The position numbers were made by a program, and so were the translations under genes. Of a stretch of DNA of 64,000 bases, positions 52,805 through 61,800 are shown piece by piece (the first letter of the stretch is position 1; each line of letters starts with the position of its first letter). Origin of the DNA: Anodontia alba (Eukaryota > Mollusca > Bivalvia > Lucinida > Lucinidae); assembly GCA_964016985.1 (NCBI GenBank), contig OZ024828.1, forward strand, positions 83,468,308-83,532,307, written 5' to 3'. The notes under the pieces are model-generated. The model searched no databases, was not told the DNA's origin, and saw nothing but the letters and a program-made list of their open reading frames with translations.

Positions 52805-53144
52805 CGCTAAATGTCCTAAAATATCGTACACCAAAGTGTCTGACAAAATGGCATGTGCAAACAGTGCAGACCCTGATCAGACTGCTGATCAGGGTCTTCA
52901 CTATTTGCCATTCCACTAGGTATTTTAACCCTTGTCATGCTGAAAAATTTAAGATGCCATGCCCACTTCTAAATGTCAGCCAATCAGATTATTTGATCCA
53001 GATTGTTGATATAGGACCGATTGCAAAGGCAGCTGGGTATATCCGGGTTCAGCAGGACAAGGGTTAAGAAGCAAATGCATAAAAAGCAAAAATATGGCAA
53101 AAAAGATATGGAATATGTGTTTGAAATTTTAGGACATTCACCGT
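52805..53144. repeat. Type D MITE carrying a B MITE
   Basis: cgctaaatgtcctaaaatat .. ttgaaattttaggacattca-ccgta, core gtgcagaccctgatcagact / gatcagggtcttcac. Confidence 0.88.
52925..53067. repeat. Type B MITE (inverted), internally deleted, nested in D
   Basis: TTAA-CCCTTGTCATGCTGAAAA .. GGGTTCAGCAGGACAAGGG-TTAA. The hairpin is deleted (gatataggaccgattgcaaa). It sits at the single TTAA that the empty D copies keep. Confidence 0.92.
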
Positions 53145-53174
53145 ATAAACAGACGACTACTTCAGGTGGAGTAC

Positions 53175-53290
53175 ATGTATCAGGGGATTATTCTGGGATA
53201 ATTTTCTCCAGTTCTCCACAAAAACATAAGGCATGGGAAGCGCCTCAGCAAGGGGCTTCTAATTAGTACCCACAACATGTTTTTTTTTTA
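53175..53290. repeat. Type C MITE, GGAGGAG-type, partial
   Basis: gattattctgggataatttt, ccacaaaaacataaggcatg, aaggggcttctaattagtac, ccacaacatgttttt. Confidence 0.65.
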
Positions 53291-53338
53291 TGGAGCTGTC
53301 CAGGAAGAGCCATAATCAAAGATCATAGTCTATCACGT

Positions 53339-53411
53339 GGAGCGCTGTGGTGCAGTGGTAAAGCGTCGGACTCGAGATCGATAGGTACCGGGTTCGATCC
53401 CCACTAACAGC
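53339..53411 (+). other. tRNA-like head of beta SINE
   Basis: A box TGGTGCAGTGG, arm GTCGGACTCGAGATC with anticodon-like CTCGAGA loop, B box GGTTCGATCCC. The best pol III promoter in the window, but no acceptor stem closure and a SINE body follows. Confidence 0.75.
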
Positions 53412-53537
53412 AAGTGTTGTTTCCTTGAGCAAGAGACTTTATCCACATTGCTTAGTACTGGTTTCTACCCAGGAAAAAGACCACATGGAAGATTAGTACT
53501 AGATTACTAAATGTGTTACCCTCTATAAATAAGGTCG

Positions 53538-53538
<1 letters not shown>

Positions 53539-53575
<37 letters not shown>

Positions 53576-53576
53576 C
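53539..53576 (+). repeat. (ATT)n microsatellite
   Basis: About 12 ATT units forming the 3' tail of the beta SINE. Confidence 0.95.
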
Positions 53577-53672
53577 AATAACATCAAGAGGAGGAACAAA
53601 CAAACCATGCTTGACCGATCACAAGCTCCCTCTTCCCCAACAAGGTGATCATAAACCCAGACAGGATCCATT

Positions 53673-53890
53673 GTTCCAGATAAGGTGTTTTTTTTTCTTA
53701 GCTACAGATAAGAGGGGGTATCCACATAATATTTTTCTTATTTCTCTACTAATACATATGTTGTGAGTACTCATTAGAAGTGCCTTGGTGAGGCGCTTCT
53801 AATGAGTACCACAACATATGTTTTCGTTAAGAAATAAGAACTATATCAGCATTTTTGGATGAAAAAAGCACCTTATCTGTTGCTACATGT
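53673..53890. repeat. Type C MITE, full copy
   Basis: TCCAGATAAGGTGTTTTTTT .. GCACCTTATCTGTTGCTACA. The outer arm also includes ACAGATAAGAGGGGGTATCC. Good core tgttgtgagtactcattaga / cttctaatgagtaccacaac. Confidence 0.85.
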
Positions 53891-54125
53891 ATGTTTTTCA
53901 ATCAAAGAGTGTTGATGCAGTTGACTCTCCTTATCTTGACTTCCATTATCTCAAATAACCACTTATCTAGAAGTGAACATCTGATCCCTGTTCTAACAAG
54001 GAAATCTAACAACAGGTTATTAATATTAAACATTGTGGAAAAGAAGGAACAATCTCTCCTCTTTGCCACAATATTTTCAATACATATCTTACTTCATAAG
54101 TCAAATTGCATATTCTGACATTTGT

Positions 54126-54436
54126 TTTGTTTGTTTGTTTGTGTTGAGGTTTTACCGCCCAGTCAACCCAGTGGGGTCATGTCGAGCGCAGCCAGTTTAC
54201 CTAACCACACATTTACTGGGCAGGCATAGTCCTCTAAGCGGTTAACCAGTATTGTGCACATTCTTTCACCAGAAACTGACAACTGTCCTTCTTGAATCAG
54301 CAGAAGGGAGAATGACCATAGAAATTATTTCATGATCAACCTCCACAAACGAATGTTGCCGACCTCGGCGGGGTTTGAACCTGCGACCTCCTGGTATCCA
54401 GTCAGACGGCGCATCCAAATGAGCCACCGAGGCCGG
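54126..54436 (-). mobile_element. Alpha SINE, full length, 11-bp target duplication
   Basis: CTGACATTTGT flanks it exactly (54115-54125 and 54437-54447). Complete, with a TTTG-repeat tail (54126-54140). The frame 54332-54628 with ..TSAGFEPATSWYPV.. is its head. Confidence 0.95.
54358..54435 (-). other. tRNA-like head of alpha SINE
   Basis: GCCGGCCTCGGTGGCTCATT start, CTGGATACCAGG arm, B box GGTTCAAACCC. Confidence 0.7.
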
Positions 54437-54554
54437 CTGACATTTGTGAAATGTGATTGTTGGATTTATTTTTCCCTCAATTCTGCAAATCTGACATGTG
54501 GAGGTAAGGAAAAGTATTTCAGAGTCCTTTGGACTTCAAGACAACGAGAGTCTG

Positions 54555-54705
54555 TATTTTTTTTAATTTCTCCACTAAAAGCATATGTTGTGGCACTGAA
54601 TAAAAGCGCTTCAAGGAGGTACTTCTAATGAGTACCCACAATATGTTTTTGAGAAGAAATAAGAAATATATTACACAGATGCCCCCTCTTATCTAGAGTT
54701 ACAAG
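54555..54705. repeat. Type C MITE
   Basis: ttaatttctccactaaaagc, atatgttgtggcactgaata / acttctaatgagtacccaca, CCCCCTCTTATCTAGAGTTA. Confidence 0.8.
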
Positions 54706-54839
54706 GATCCATCAAACAGAACAGTAATAAGACAATGGAACAGAAGCCATGATAATTGTTGGTTTTCCCAATGTTCAGTTCTTGGAAATCACATATTTAT
54801 TATTACCAACTGGTACTGATCAACACACAGACATACCAT

Positions 54840-55045
54840 AGACCCAGATAAAGCACTTTTTTTTTTTCATCCAAAAATATTGATATTTTTCTTATTGCAC
54901 CACAAAAACACATGTTATGGGTACTCATTATAAGCGCCTCCATAAGGTGTTTCCAATGAGTACCCACAACATATTTTTTTGTGGAGAAATAACAAAATAT
55001 CAGTACTTTTTGGATGAAAAAAAAAGCTCCTCATCTGGAGCTATG
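54840..55045. repeat. Type C MITE, full copy
   Basis: GACCCAGATAAAGCACTTTT .. AAAAGCTCCTCATCTGGAGC; core catgttatgggtactcatta / ccaatgagtacccacaacat. Confidence 0.85.
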
Positions 55046-55074
55046 ATAATAATCAGGATACCTGATAACAATCT

Positions 55075-55220
55075 TTATTCATGAAATATTTGATATATTA
55101 TTATTTCTCTAAGTAAAACATAATGTTGTTGGGACTCATAAGATTTGCCTCAAAGAGGTAGTTCCAATCAGTACCCACAATGTTTTTTTTCCATTGAGAA
55201 GTAAGAAAATTGTTTTCTCT
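55075..55220. repeat. Type C MITE, diverged
   Basis: attatttctctaagtaaaac, atgttgttgggactcataag / gttccaatcagtacccacaa. Confidence 0.75.
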
Positions 55221-55309
55221 TGGCACACTGTTGTCTAGATTGCTGGTATAATCAAAATAATTAGGTGGTTCCTGAAAACTTCTATACAGTATAAGTAACC
55301 ATATTTCCA

Positions 55310-55495
55310 AACAAGAGCTGGTATCAGGTGAAATTTTTCTTATTACTCCAAGAAAACATATGTTGTGGGCACTCATTAGAAGTGCCTGGTAAGGCACTTC
55401 TAATGAGTACCCACAACATACGTTTTTGCAGGGAATGAGAAAAATATCAATACATTTTGGCTGAAAAAAAGATTGGTTTTATCTGGCTCTATGAA
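55310..55495. repeat. Type C MITE, full copy
   Basis: tgaaatttttcttattactc, tatgttgtgggcactcatta, gaagtgcctggtaaggcact-tc, taatgagtacccacaacata; right end GGTTTTATCTGGCTCTAT. Confidence 0.85.
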
Positions 55496-55554
55496 TAGCA
55501 CAGGAAAAGTACATGTAACTCCAGATAAAGTAATAACTGTGGCAATAACTTTTG

Positions 55555-55761
55555 TTAACCCCTTGTCCTGCTGAATAAATTAAGATGCCACACCCACTTC
55601 TAATTTTCAGCCAATCAGATTACTTGATCCACACTGTTGCTATAAATTCACAATGGCAAACAGTGCAGATCCAGATCAGTTGGCTTCTTCAAGCCAACTG
55701 ATCTGGATCTACACTGTTTGCAAAGGCAGGGTATATCCGGGCTCAGCAGGACAAGGGTTAA
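55555..55761. repeat. Type B MITE (inverted), full copy
   Basis: TTAA-CCCCTTGTCCTGCTGAAT .. GCTCAGCAGGACAAGGG-TTAA; short hairpin turn (gcttcttcaagcc). Confidence 0.9.
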
Positions 55762-55827
55762 AAATACCTCGTCATGGGTGGGTACTTCACCTTTTCAGCC
55801 CTGTGTTTATAAAATGGACTTTTCCAG

Positions 55828-55982
55828 GGATGTAAAATTCCACTCGCCCGCTTGCATTTGCGAGTAAACTTTAAGACAGGGCTGGTGAGGTTTTCAGAGT
55901 TTTCTTCAGTTTTTCTTCTTTTTTTTGTATCTACAATGTAAATAAAAAAATGAGACCATAAGGGCAAGTAAGTTTACACCTC
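55828..55982. repeat. Element M, copy 1
   Basis: gggatgtaaaattccactcg and ..gtaagtttacacctctg are inverted ends; interior gacagggctggtgaggtttt. Inverted relative to copy 2 (57367-57526). Confidence 0.6.
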
Positions 55983-56280
55983 TGTTTTCCATCACTGAAA
56001 CTGGACATGTCCATTGTTGCAAAAAGGGGTGTCAGTCAAAGTTCATAACAGAATGGTAAACAGGGTAAATTCTGATGAGCCATCTCATCAGGATCTACAC
56101 TGTTTGCACAGGTATCTGGTTTTGGTCTGAAAGGGTTAATGGAATCATCTCAAAGAAGCAATTCCACTGGGTAATCACAAGCTATGTTTTGGTGCAAAAT
56201 TTACAAATATTCTTCTGAATATGTCCCCATCATCTGGATCTATGCATTCTATAGGACTGGCATGTGAGCAGCAAATACCC
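55983..56280. other. Decayed MITE cores
   Basis: gtaaacagggtaaattctga / catctcatcaggatctacac (56055-56110) is a B/E/F-type hairpin; 56140-56240 has C-like aagcaattccactgggtaat. Confidence 0.5.
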
Positions 56281-56527
56281 AGGGCCCAGTTGTTCAAAGC
56301 TAACGATGTCGTTAGTTAACGATTCGTTAAAATTTTAATCGAGTGATACGCAAATATGCTGAAATTTTTTGCTGAAAAAATGTGAGTAGCTTTTGCAATG
56401 CAAAAGCTACTCACATTTTTTCAGCAAAAAATTTCAGAATATTGTACATTGAATCCGCTAAAACAGTTAACGAAATGATCCTTAACGAGCTTGTTAAGCT
56501 AACGACGCTTTGAACAACTGGGCCCAG
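56281..56527. repeat. Type A MITE, full copy (inverted)
   Basis: GGGCCCAGTTGTTCAAAGCT .. CGCTTTGAACAACTGGGCCC; central stem atgtgagtagcttttgcaat / gcaaaagctactcacatttt. Confidence 0.92.
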
Positions 56528-56814
56528 ACTAGCCAAGCTACAGCTAGCGCATCCATGAAGTCTGGTCAGGTGAGGTTAGTTGATGTTTTTGCTACATGTA
56601 GACTGTGACAAGTAAGAAAATTTGTTCTGGGAAAGTAAAAGCACAGAACTCTTCACTAACAGAATGGAGGGTGAAGAAATATGTTTTTTACCTACCTCTC
56701 CCCTCTCCTTTTTTTTTTAAACAGAAATTCAATTTTCCTGACATGTAAATGAACTTGAAACTTGCACTACAATAAAGGCCTGCATCCAGCTGTTCAGAGC
56801 AGATTTAAGTGAGA

Positions 56815-57010
56815 CCTTATGGATAGCTGCAGATAAGGTGTTTTTTTGTTGTTGTTTTTTTGCAAGCAAATGCTGGTGATATTTTTGTTTATTTCTCCAT
56901 GAGAACATATGTTGTAGGTACTCATTAGAAGTGCATTGCTGAGGCACTTCTAATACTGTAAGTACATGTACTAACAACATGTTTTCATGAATAAGAAAAA
57001 TATTTACTGA
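56815..57010. repeat. Type C MITE
   Basis: ATAGCTGCAGATAAGGTGTT left end; core atgttgtaggtactcattag / ggcacttctaatactgtaag; tcatgaataagaaaaatatt. Confidence 0.8.
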
Positions 57011-57025
57011 TACCCCTAAATAATC

Positions 57026-57274
57026 AGGACCCAGTTGTTCAAAGCATCGTTAGCTTAACGAATGCGTTAAGGGTCATTTCGTTAACTGTTTTAGCAAATT
57101 CAATATACAATATTCTGATATTTTTTGCTGACAAAATGTGAGTAGCTTTTGCACTGCAAAAGCTACTCACATTTTTTCAGCAAAAAATTTCAGCATATTT
57201 GCGTATCACTCAAAATGTAAATTTTAATGAATCGTTAACTAACAATGTCGGTAGCTTTGAACAACTGGGCCCAG
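57026..57274. repeat. Type A MITE, full copy
   Basis: GGACCCAGTTGTTCAAAGCA .. AGCTTTGAACAACTGGGCCC; same orientation as 203-450 and opposite to 56281-56527. Confidence 0.92.
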
Positions 57275-57289
57275 ACAACTTAACTCCAT

Positions 57290-57638
57290 ATGTCTAGATA
57301 AGAGTGGGTATCAGGTAAATATTTTTTTCTTATTTTTTCCATGAAAACATGTTGTGTGTACTCATTCAGAGGTGTAAAATTCCTTCAAAGCTTACTCACC
57401 TTTTCATTCAGATGTTAAAAAAAATGAAGAAAAAGTGAAGAAACCTCTGAAAATCTCACTCACCCTGCCTTAGAATTTACTCACAAATGCGAATGGGCGA
57501 GTGGAATTTTTACACATCTGTGATGAAAACTGCCTCGCAAAGGCACTTCTAATGAGTACCCACAATATACGTTTTCGTGGAGAAATGACAAAATATCAAT
57601 AATCTTGGATTGAAAAAAGCATCTTATCAATAGCTATG
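57290..57638. repeat. Type C MITE carrying element M
   Basis: TGTCTAGATAAGAGTGGGTA .. AAAGCATCTTATCAATAGCT. The core arm stops at tgtgtactcatt (57355-57366) and resumes at ctgcctcgcaaaggcacttc-taatgagtacc. Confidence 0.8.
57367..57526. repeat. Element M, copy 2, nested in C
   Basis: CAGAGGTGTAAAATTCC and ..GGAATTTTTACACATCTG ends; interior ctcactcaccctgccttaga. No clear target duplication. Confidence 0.7.
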
Positions 57639-57842
57639 TTAACCCTTCTCTTGCTGAACACGACATGCCCTGTCTGAGCAAACAGTGTAGATCCAGATTA
57701 GTTGGCTTCTGATCTGGATCTGCTCTGCACTGTTTGCCATTAAATTTGTGAATATCTATCAAAAACCTGGATCAAGTTATCTGACTGGCTGGAAATTAGA
57801 AGTGGGCGTGGCATCTTAATTTATTCAGCAGGACAAGGGTTA
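57639..57842. repeat. Type B MITE
   Basis: TTAA-CCCTTCTCTTGCTGAACA .. TTCAGCAGGACAAGGG-TTAA. Confidence 0.9.
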
Positions 57843-58387
57843 ACTACTTACCACAGTTACATTAAAATTTGAACAAAGCCATTTTACTGCCTGTTGATGT
57901 GTCTAAAAATTTCTGTATATACCATATTCGCCCTATTTACCGCATTATGCGCTTAAGTTTTTCAAAATTATTAGAAAAACTTGTGGTAAAATAGCCTCCT
58001 AATACGGGTACACTGTAAAGAAAGATCAGAAGAGAACTTCATGAGGGGCATATTTAATGATACTTATGCAATATTTTTTTTCTGATTTTCTTTATTAAAG
58101 CATATGTTCTTGGTACTCATTTGAATTGCCTTGACTTGTCGAGGCAATTCAAATGAGTACCAACAACATATATTTTCATAATGAAGTTGATAAAAGTACA
58201 TTGCCTGTAATCTAATGACTACTAAATAGCTTAACTGTGCGCTTATAGGAGCATGTGCGGTAATTAGGTCGATTACGGTATGAGTAGCAAACAGTAAAGA
58301 TTCTGATCAGACACCATGTTCTGCAGCATCAGATCTCGGTCCAAACTGTTTGCTCTGACCTATCAGTGTCTGTCAGAATATTTAAAT
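57843..58387. repeat. Type E MITE carrying an L MITE
   Basis: ctacttaccacagttacatt, ttttactgcctgttgatgtg, tctaaaaatttctgtatat; resumes at 58281 with gagtagcaaacagtaaagat and ..ggtccaaactgtttgc. Confidence 0.8.
57921..58280. repeat. Type L MITE, full copy
   Basis: ACCATATTCGCCCTATTTAC .. GTAATTAGGTCGATTACGGT. Core gcatatgttcttggtactca-tttgaattgcc / caattcaaatgagtaccaac. Confidence 0.88.
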
Positions 58388-58388
58388 A

Positions 58389-58608
58389 CACCACAACCTC
58401 TTTATAACACTGTTGTTGGGGTCCATACCATAAACTGTGTTAGTTAAACAACCGTGTTATATCCAAACAAAAATGTATAGATTATACTGAAAAATGACCA
58501 TTTATGGTCATTTTTCAATATAATCTACACTTTTTTGGGATCCATCTTTGAACTGTGCTATATACAAAACCGTGATATAACAAACCGTGTTATAAAGAGG
58601 CTATGGTG
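58389..58608. repeat. Element J: TA-flanked palindromic MITE
   Basis: CACCACAACCTCTTTATAAC and ..GTTATAAAGAGGCTATGGTG, each next to TA. The centre is a perfect stem gattatactgaaaaatgacc / ggtcatttttcaatataatc. TA targets suggest a Tc1/mariner-type origin. Confidence 0.85.
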
Positions 58609-58659
58609 TACTGTAGTCAGGGCTTCTACAATGGACAAAGGGGACAACACAGGTCTTCT

Positions 58660-58865
58660 CATGTAAAACTGGGTAAAAAATTCCAGCAAACAACATTTTG
58701 AAATACCCTTCTTTTTTTTTCCTAGAAAAAGGCATCTAACATTTTGTGCAAATTGTCTCATTAGTAGATAATTTGTATGAAATGTCAAATCCTATTTTCA
58801 GAGAAAAATAGCACCAATATGTCACCTGCCAAATTTGCATATAACATGCAAAGTAATAAACTAGA
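58660..58865. repeat. Type I MITE
   Basis: ctgggtaaaaaattccagca, stem catctaacattttgtgcaaa / atttgtatgaaatgtcaaat, atgtcacctgccaaatttgc. Confidence 0.75.
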
Positions 58866-58918
58866 GTTATATACATGTACATGTAGCAAGACAGCAAAAG
58901 ACAAATGATCCAAGAACC

Positions 58919-59143
58919 ATGGTAAATGTCCTAAAATTTCGTACAAAAAAGTGACCGACAAAATTGCATATGCAAACAGTGTAGACCAAGATCAGACTGC
59001 TCCTGAAGGAGCATTCTGATCAGGGTCTACACTGTTTGCCATTCAACTAAGTATTTTAAAAAAAACAACTGCACAAAAAAAGCAAAAATTTGACCAAAAC
59101 AAAAATGGAATAAAGTGTTCCAAATTTTAGGACATTTATCGTG
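58919..59143. repeat. Type D MITE, full copy
   Basis: tggtaaatgtcctaaaattt .. ccaaattttaggacatttat-c. Core gtgtagaccaagatcagact-gctcc / ggagcattctgatcagggtc. Uninterrupted at gtattttaaaaaa (59050), a second empty-site control. Confidence 0.9.
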
Positions 59144-59276
59144 GCAAAAGTAACTTAGTTAGAAAAAGTCTTTTTTATAATTAATTCAACAATTACATGT
59201 ATTCCACATTGATCTTAAAATGTGCCATTTGTAATTCAGGTCACATCAAAATGTCCTAAGGTTTGAAAAGATGTAT

Positions 59277-59482
59277 TAACCCATGTCCTGCTGAACCGGG
59301 ATATACCGTCTTTGCAAACAGTGTAGCTCCAGATCAGTTGGGTGGCTTCTTCAGAAGCCAACTGATCTGGATCTGCACCATTAAAATGTGAATTTATAGC
59401 AACAATCAGGATCAAATAATCTGACTGGCTGAAAATTAGAAGTGGGTGTGGCATCTTAATTTATTCATCAAGACAAGTTTTA
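59277..59482. repeat. Type B MITE
   Basis: TTAA-CCCATGTCCTGCTGAACC .. TTCATCAAGACAAGTTTTAA. Confidence 0.85.
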
Positions 59483-59592
59483 AAATACACATTCCTGAGC
59501 AGGAGCTTGGATGGCTTCAGATTTTTCATTTGCTATCTGAAGAATTTCCAGCTCATGTACCACCATCTAAACTCCCACCCCTCAGGCTCTTT

Positions 59593-59806
59593 TTTAACTC
59601 TTGTCCTGCTGAACCCGGATATACCCTGCCTTTGCAAACAGTGTAGATTCAGATCAGTTGGCTTCTTCAGAAGCCAACTGATCTGGATCTGCACTGTTTG
59701 CCATTAAGTATGTGAATTTATAGCAACAATCCAGATCAAGCGATGTGATTGGCTGAAAATTAGAGATGGGCGTGGCATGTTAATTTATTCAGCAGGACAA
59801 GGGTTA
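59593..59806. repeat. Type B MITE, full copy
   Basis: TTAA-CTCTTGTCCTGCTGAACC .. TTCAGCAGGACAAGGG-TTAA. Same orientation as the copy 110 bp upstream. Confidence 0.92.
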
Positions 59807-60177
59807 ATGGTCTGTCAAATTCCCAAGGGCAGGAGTGTTTTTGTTGTCTAAACCCCAGGTTATCCCCAGTACCACACCCCTCTAGGGGAAAACATTGATA
59901 GGTACATAACTCTTATTACATGTATCTCAATGAAATAAATATTGTATATCAGTGTTCAGAAGAAATATTTAATAAGCCTATAATTGAAACTAAATCAAGA
60001 CCCATGAATAAAGTTTGTTTTATATATATGCATGAGGGTCAAACAATCAAAAACTAACAAAATTACAACAAACATGTACATGTAATTTTGTGTACAGATT
60101 TGAACATATTGCCAAAGAGAAACTTTACAATTAGCTCTGAAACATGCTGTTGAATTATTCAGCGTCCTTTTCATGCT
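59807..60177. other. No recognisable feature
   Basis: Unassigned AT-rich sequence. Confidence 0.55.
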
Positions 60178-60390
60178 AAACCTTAAAGTGTCGCCAATAA
60201 CAACTGCAGCAGATGACATTTTCAAATATTTCCATATCAAAGAAAATAAGGCTTGATATTTCATGAGAATCATCTGCCAGGCAGATGACTCGCACGAAAT
60301 CAAGACTTACTTTCTATAAAATATATATAATAAAAACAATTTTAGAATGTCATCTGCTACAAATTTTGCTTGGCACTTTAAGGGCCTACA
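60178..60390. repeat. Type H MITE
   Basis: ccttaaagtgtcgccaataa .. ttgcttggcactttaagggc; stem cttgatatttcatgagaatc-atctgcc / ggcagatgactcgcacgaaa. Confidence 0.85.
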
Positions 60391-60604
60391 ATGAGCCAAT
60401 AAACATTGATCAGTCACACAAGTATGCTGAAATGTCACATTTGCAGCAGGAATTAAGAGCAGCACTGTCCACCATGAAAGACAGGACTGGCTGCCTTTCA
60501 GAGGACTTGTTAACCATTAAAGCGCTGTTCAAGACTTCAGAGACACTTTTATTCTGTTTTTTTTTAAAGAACTGTAAGAGTTTAGAAGTACAATGTATTT
60601 GGTA

Positions 60605-60775
60605 ATAATACTGGGATATTTTTTTTTTATCTCTCCATAAAAAACGTTTAATGTGGATACCCATTGGAAGTGCCATGCTGAGGCTGCATTTATAATGAGT
60701 ACCCACAATGCATGTTTTCATTGAGATATAAGAAAAAATAGTCCAGAATTATAACCAAACACTCCTCCTTACCAT
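60605..60775. repeat. Type C MITE, GGAGGAG-type
   Basis: taatactgggatattttttt .. ataaccaaacactcctcctt; core atgtggatacccattggaag / ataatgagtacccacaatgc. Confidence 0.78.
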
Positions 60776-60776
60776 G

Positions 60777-60996
60777 TTAACCCTTAAAACGCCAAGAAAA
60801 CCTGCATCTGAAAATGTCGTCTGTTTATGTCGTCTGCTGAATATTCTTGGAAACTTTTCAAACCTATTTTTGCATACAGGCAAACAGGGTGGACCCAGAT
60901 TAGACTGCTCCTAGAGGTTTGCAAAAATGACTTTTAAAATCACAAGCAGATGACAAAGCAGACGACAATTGTTGTGATTGGCAGTTTAAGGATTAA
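60777..60996. repeat. Type G MITE
   Basis: TTAA-CCCTTAAAACGCCAAGAA .. GATTGGCAGTTTAAGGATTAA; stem partly deleted (attagactgctcctagaggt). Confidence 0.85.
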
Positions 60997-61062
60997 AACA
61001 AGCCCTTTGCTTTGTATCCAGTTATGATGCTGGACAATTTCAGGGGTACTCGTCTGTGCACT

Positions 61063-61454
61063 TACTGTATTTGACCTAAATACCACACTGTGAGCTTTTT
61101 AAAAGTTTGTTTTTCAAAATTACTTAAAAAAAAAGCAATATCTTCCTAATAAGGGCACACTTTAAAGGTATGATCAGAGCACCTCGTGAGGGGCGTATAA
61201 ATGATGCTTATGAGATATCTGTTCTGACTTTCTTTATAAAAGCATATATTGTGGTTACTCATTTGAATTGCCACCAGAAGTTTATAAAAGTATATGCTGT
61301 GGGTACTCATTTCATTGAGGCAATTCAAATGAGTACCCACAACATATGCTATCATAAAGTAGATAATATTACACAGGCTGCAATCTGAAGCCTACGACAA
61401 TAGCTTGACTGTGCACCTATAGGGGTATGTGCGGTAATTAGGTCAAATATGGTA
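61063..61454. repeat. Type L MITE with duplicated core arm
   Basis: tactgtatttgacctaaata .. gtaattaggtcaaatatggt. The left core arm occurs twice (tataaaagcatatattgtgg-ttactcatttgaatt and tataaaagtatatgctgtgg-gtactcattt). Confidence 0.85.
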
Positions 61455-61548
61455 GTTATGATTTTGTCATGGTGTAAGTTGCCATCAAATATATACATAT
61501 ACAGAGAGAGCCCCAGGAAAGACCATAATACCAGAACCCTGGATTTGA

Positions 61549-61800
61549 TTGTGTTGGGGTTTAACGACACGTCAACCCTTGTGGGTCATTTTGTCATCTA
61601 CCAGAGAAAGGGAGAAGAGAGATAGAAGAGATAGTAGAGGAGAAATGAAAGAGAGGGACAGGGAAGAAAGAGGAACAGGAATGAAAGTGAAGAAATAGAA
61701 GAAATAAAAACATTCCACCTCTACCCTTACTTGCTGCAAGGATACCAGGCCTTACCCAACTGTAAGCCATATATCAGTTGGACTTCCAATCACCCACCCC
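61549..61800 (-). mobile_element. Delta SINE, near full length
   Basis: ttgtgttggggtttaacgac .. cttgctgcaaggataccagg .. ccaatcacccacccc. It is an uninterrupted reference for the split copy at 48512-49088. Confidence 0.8.

Larger units (their letters stand above)
53335..53580 (+). mobile_element. Beta SINE with (ATT)n tail
   Basis: A tRNA-like head (53339-53411) is followed by ttgtttccttgagcaagaga-ctttatccacattgctta, which resembles the V-type central domain of animal SINEs (TTGAGCAAG..ACTT), and a (ATT)n tail at 53539-53576. Only one copy is seen in the window. No clear target duplication. Confidence 0.85.

Noticed and set aside
53339..53411. Functional tRNA gene with good A and B boxes
   Set aside because: No closing acceptor stem; followed by a SINE central domain and an (ATT)n tail.
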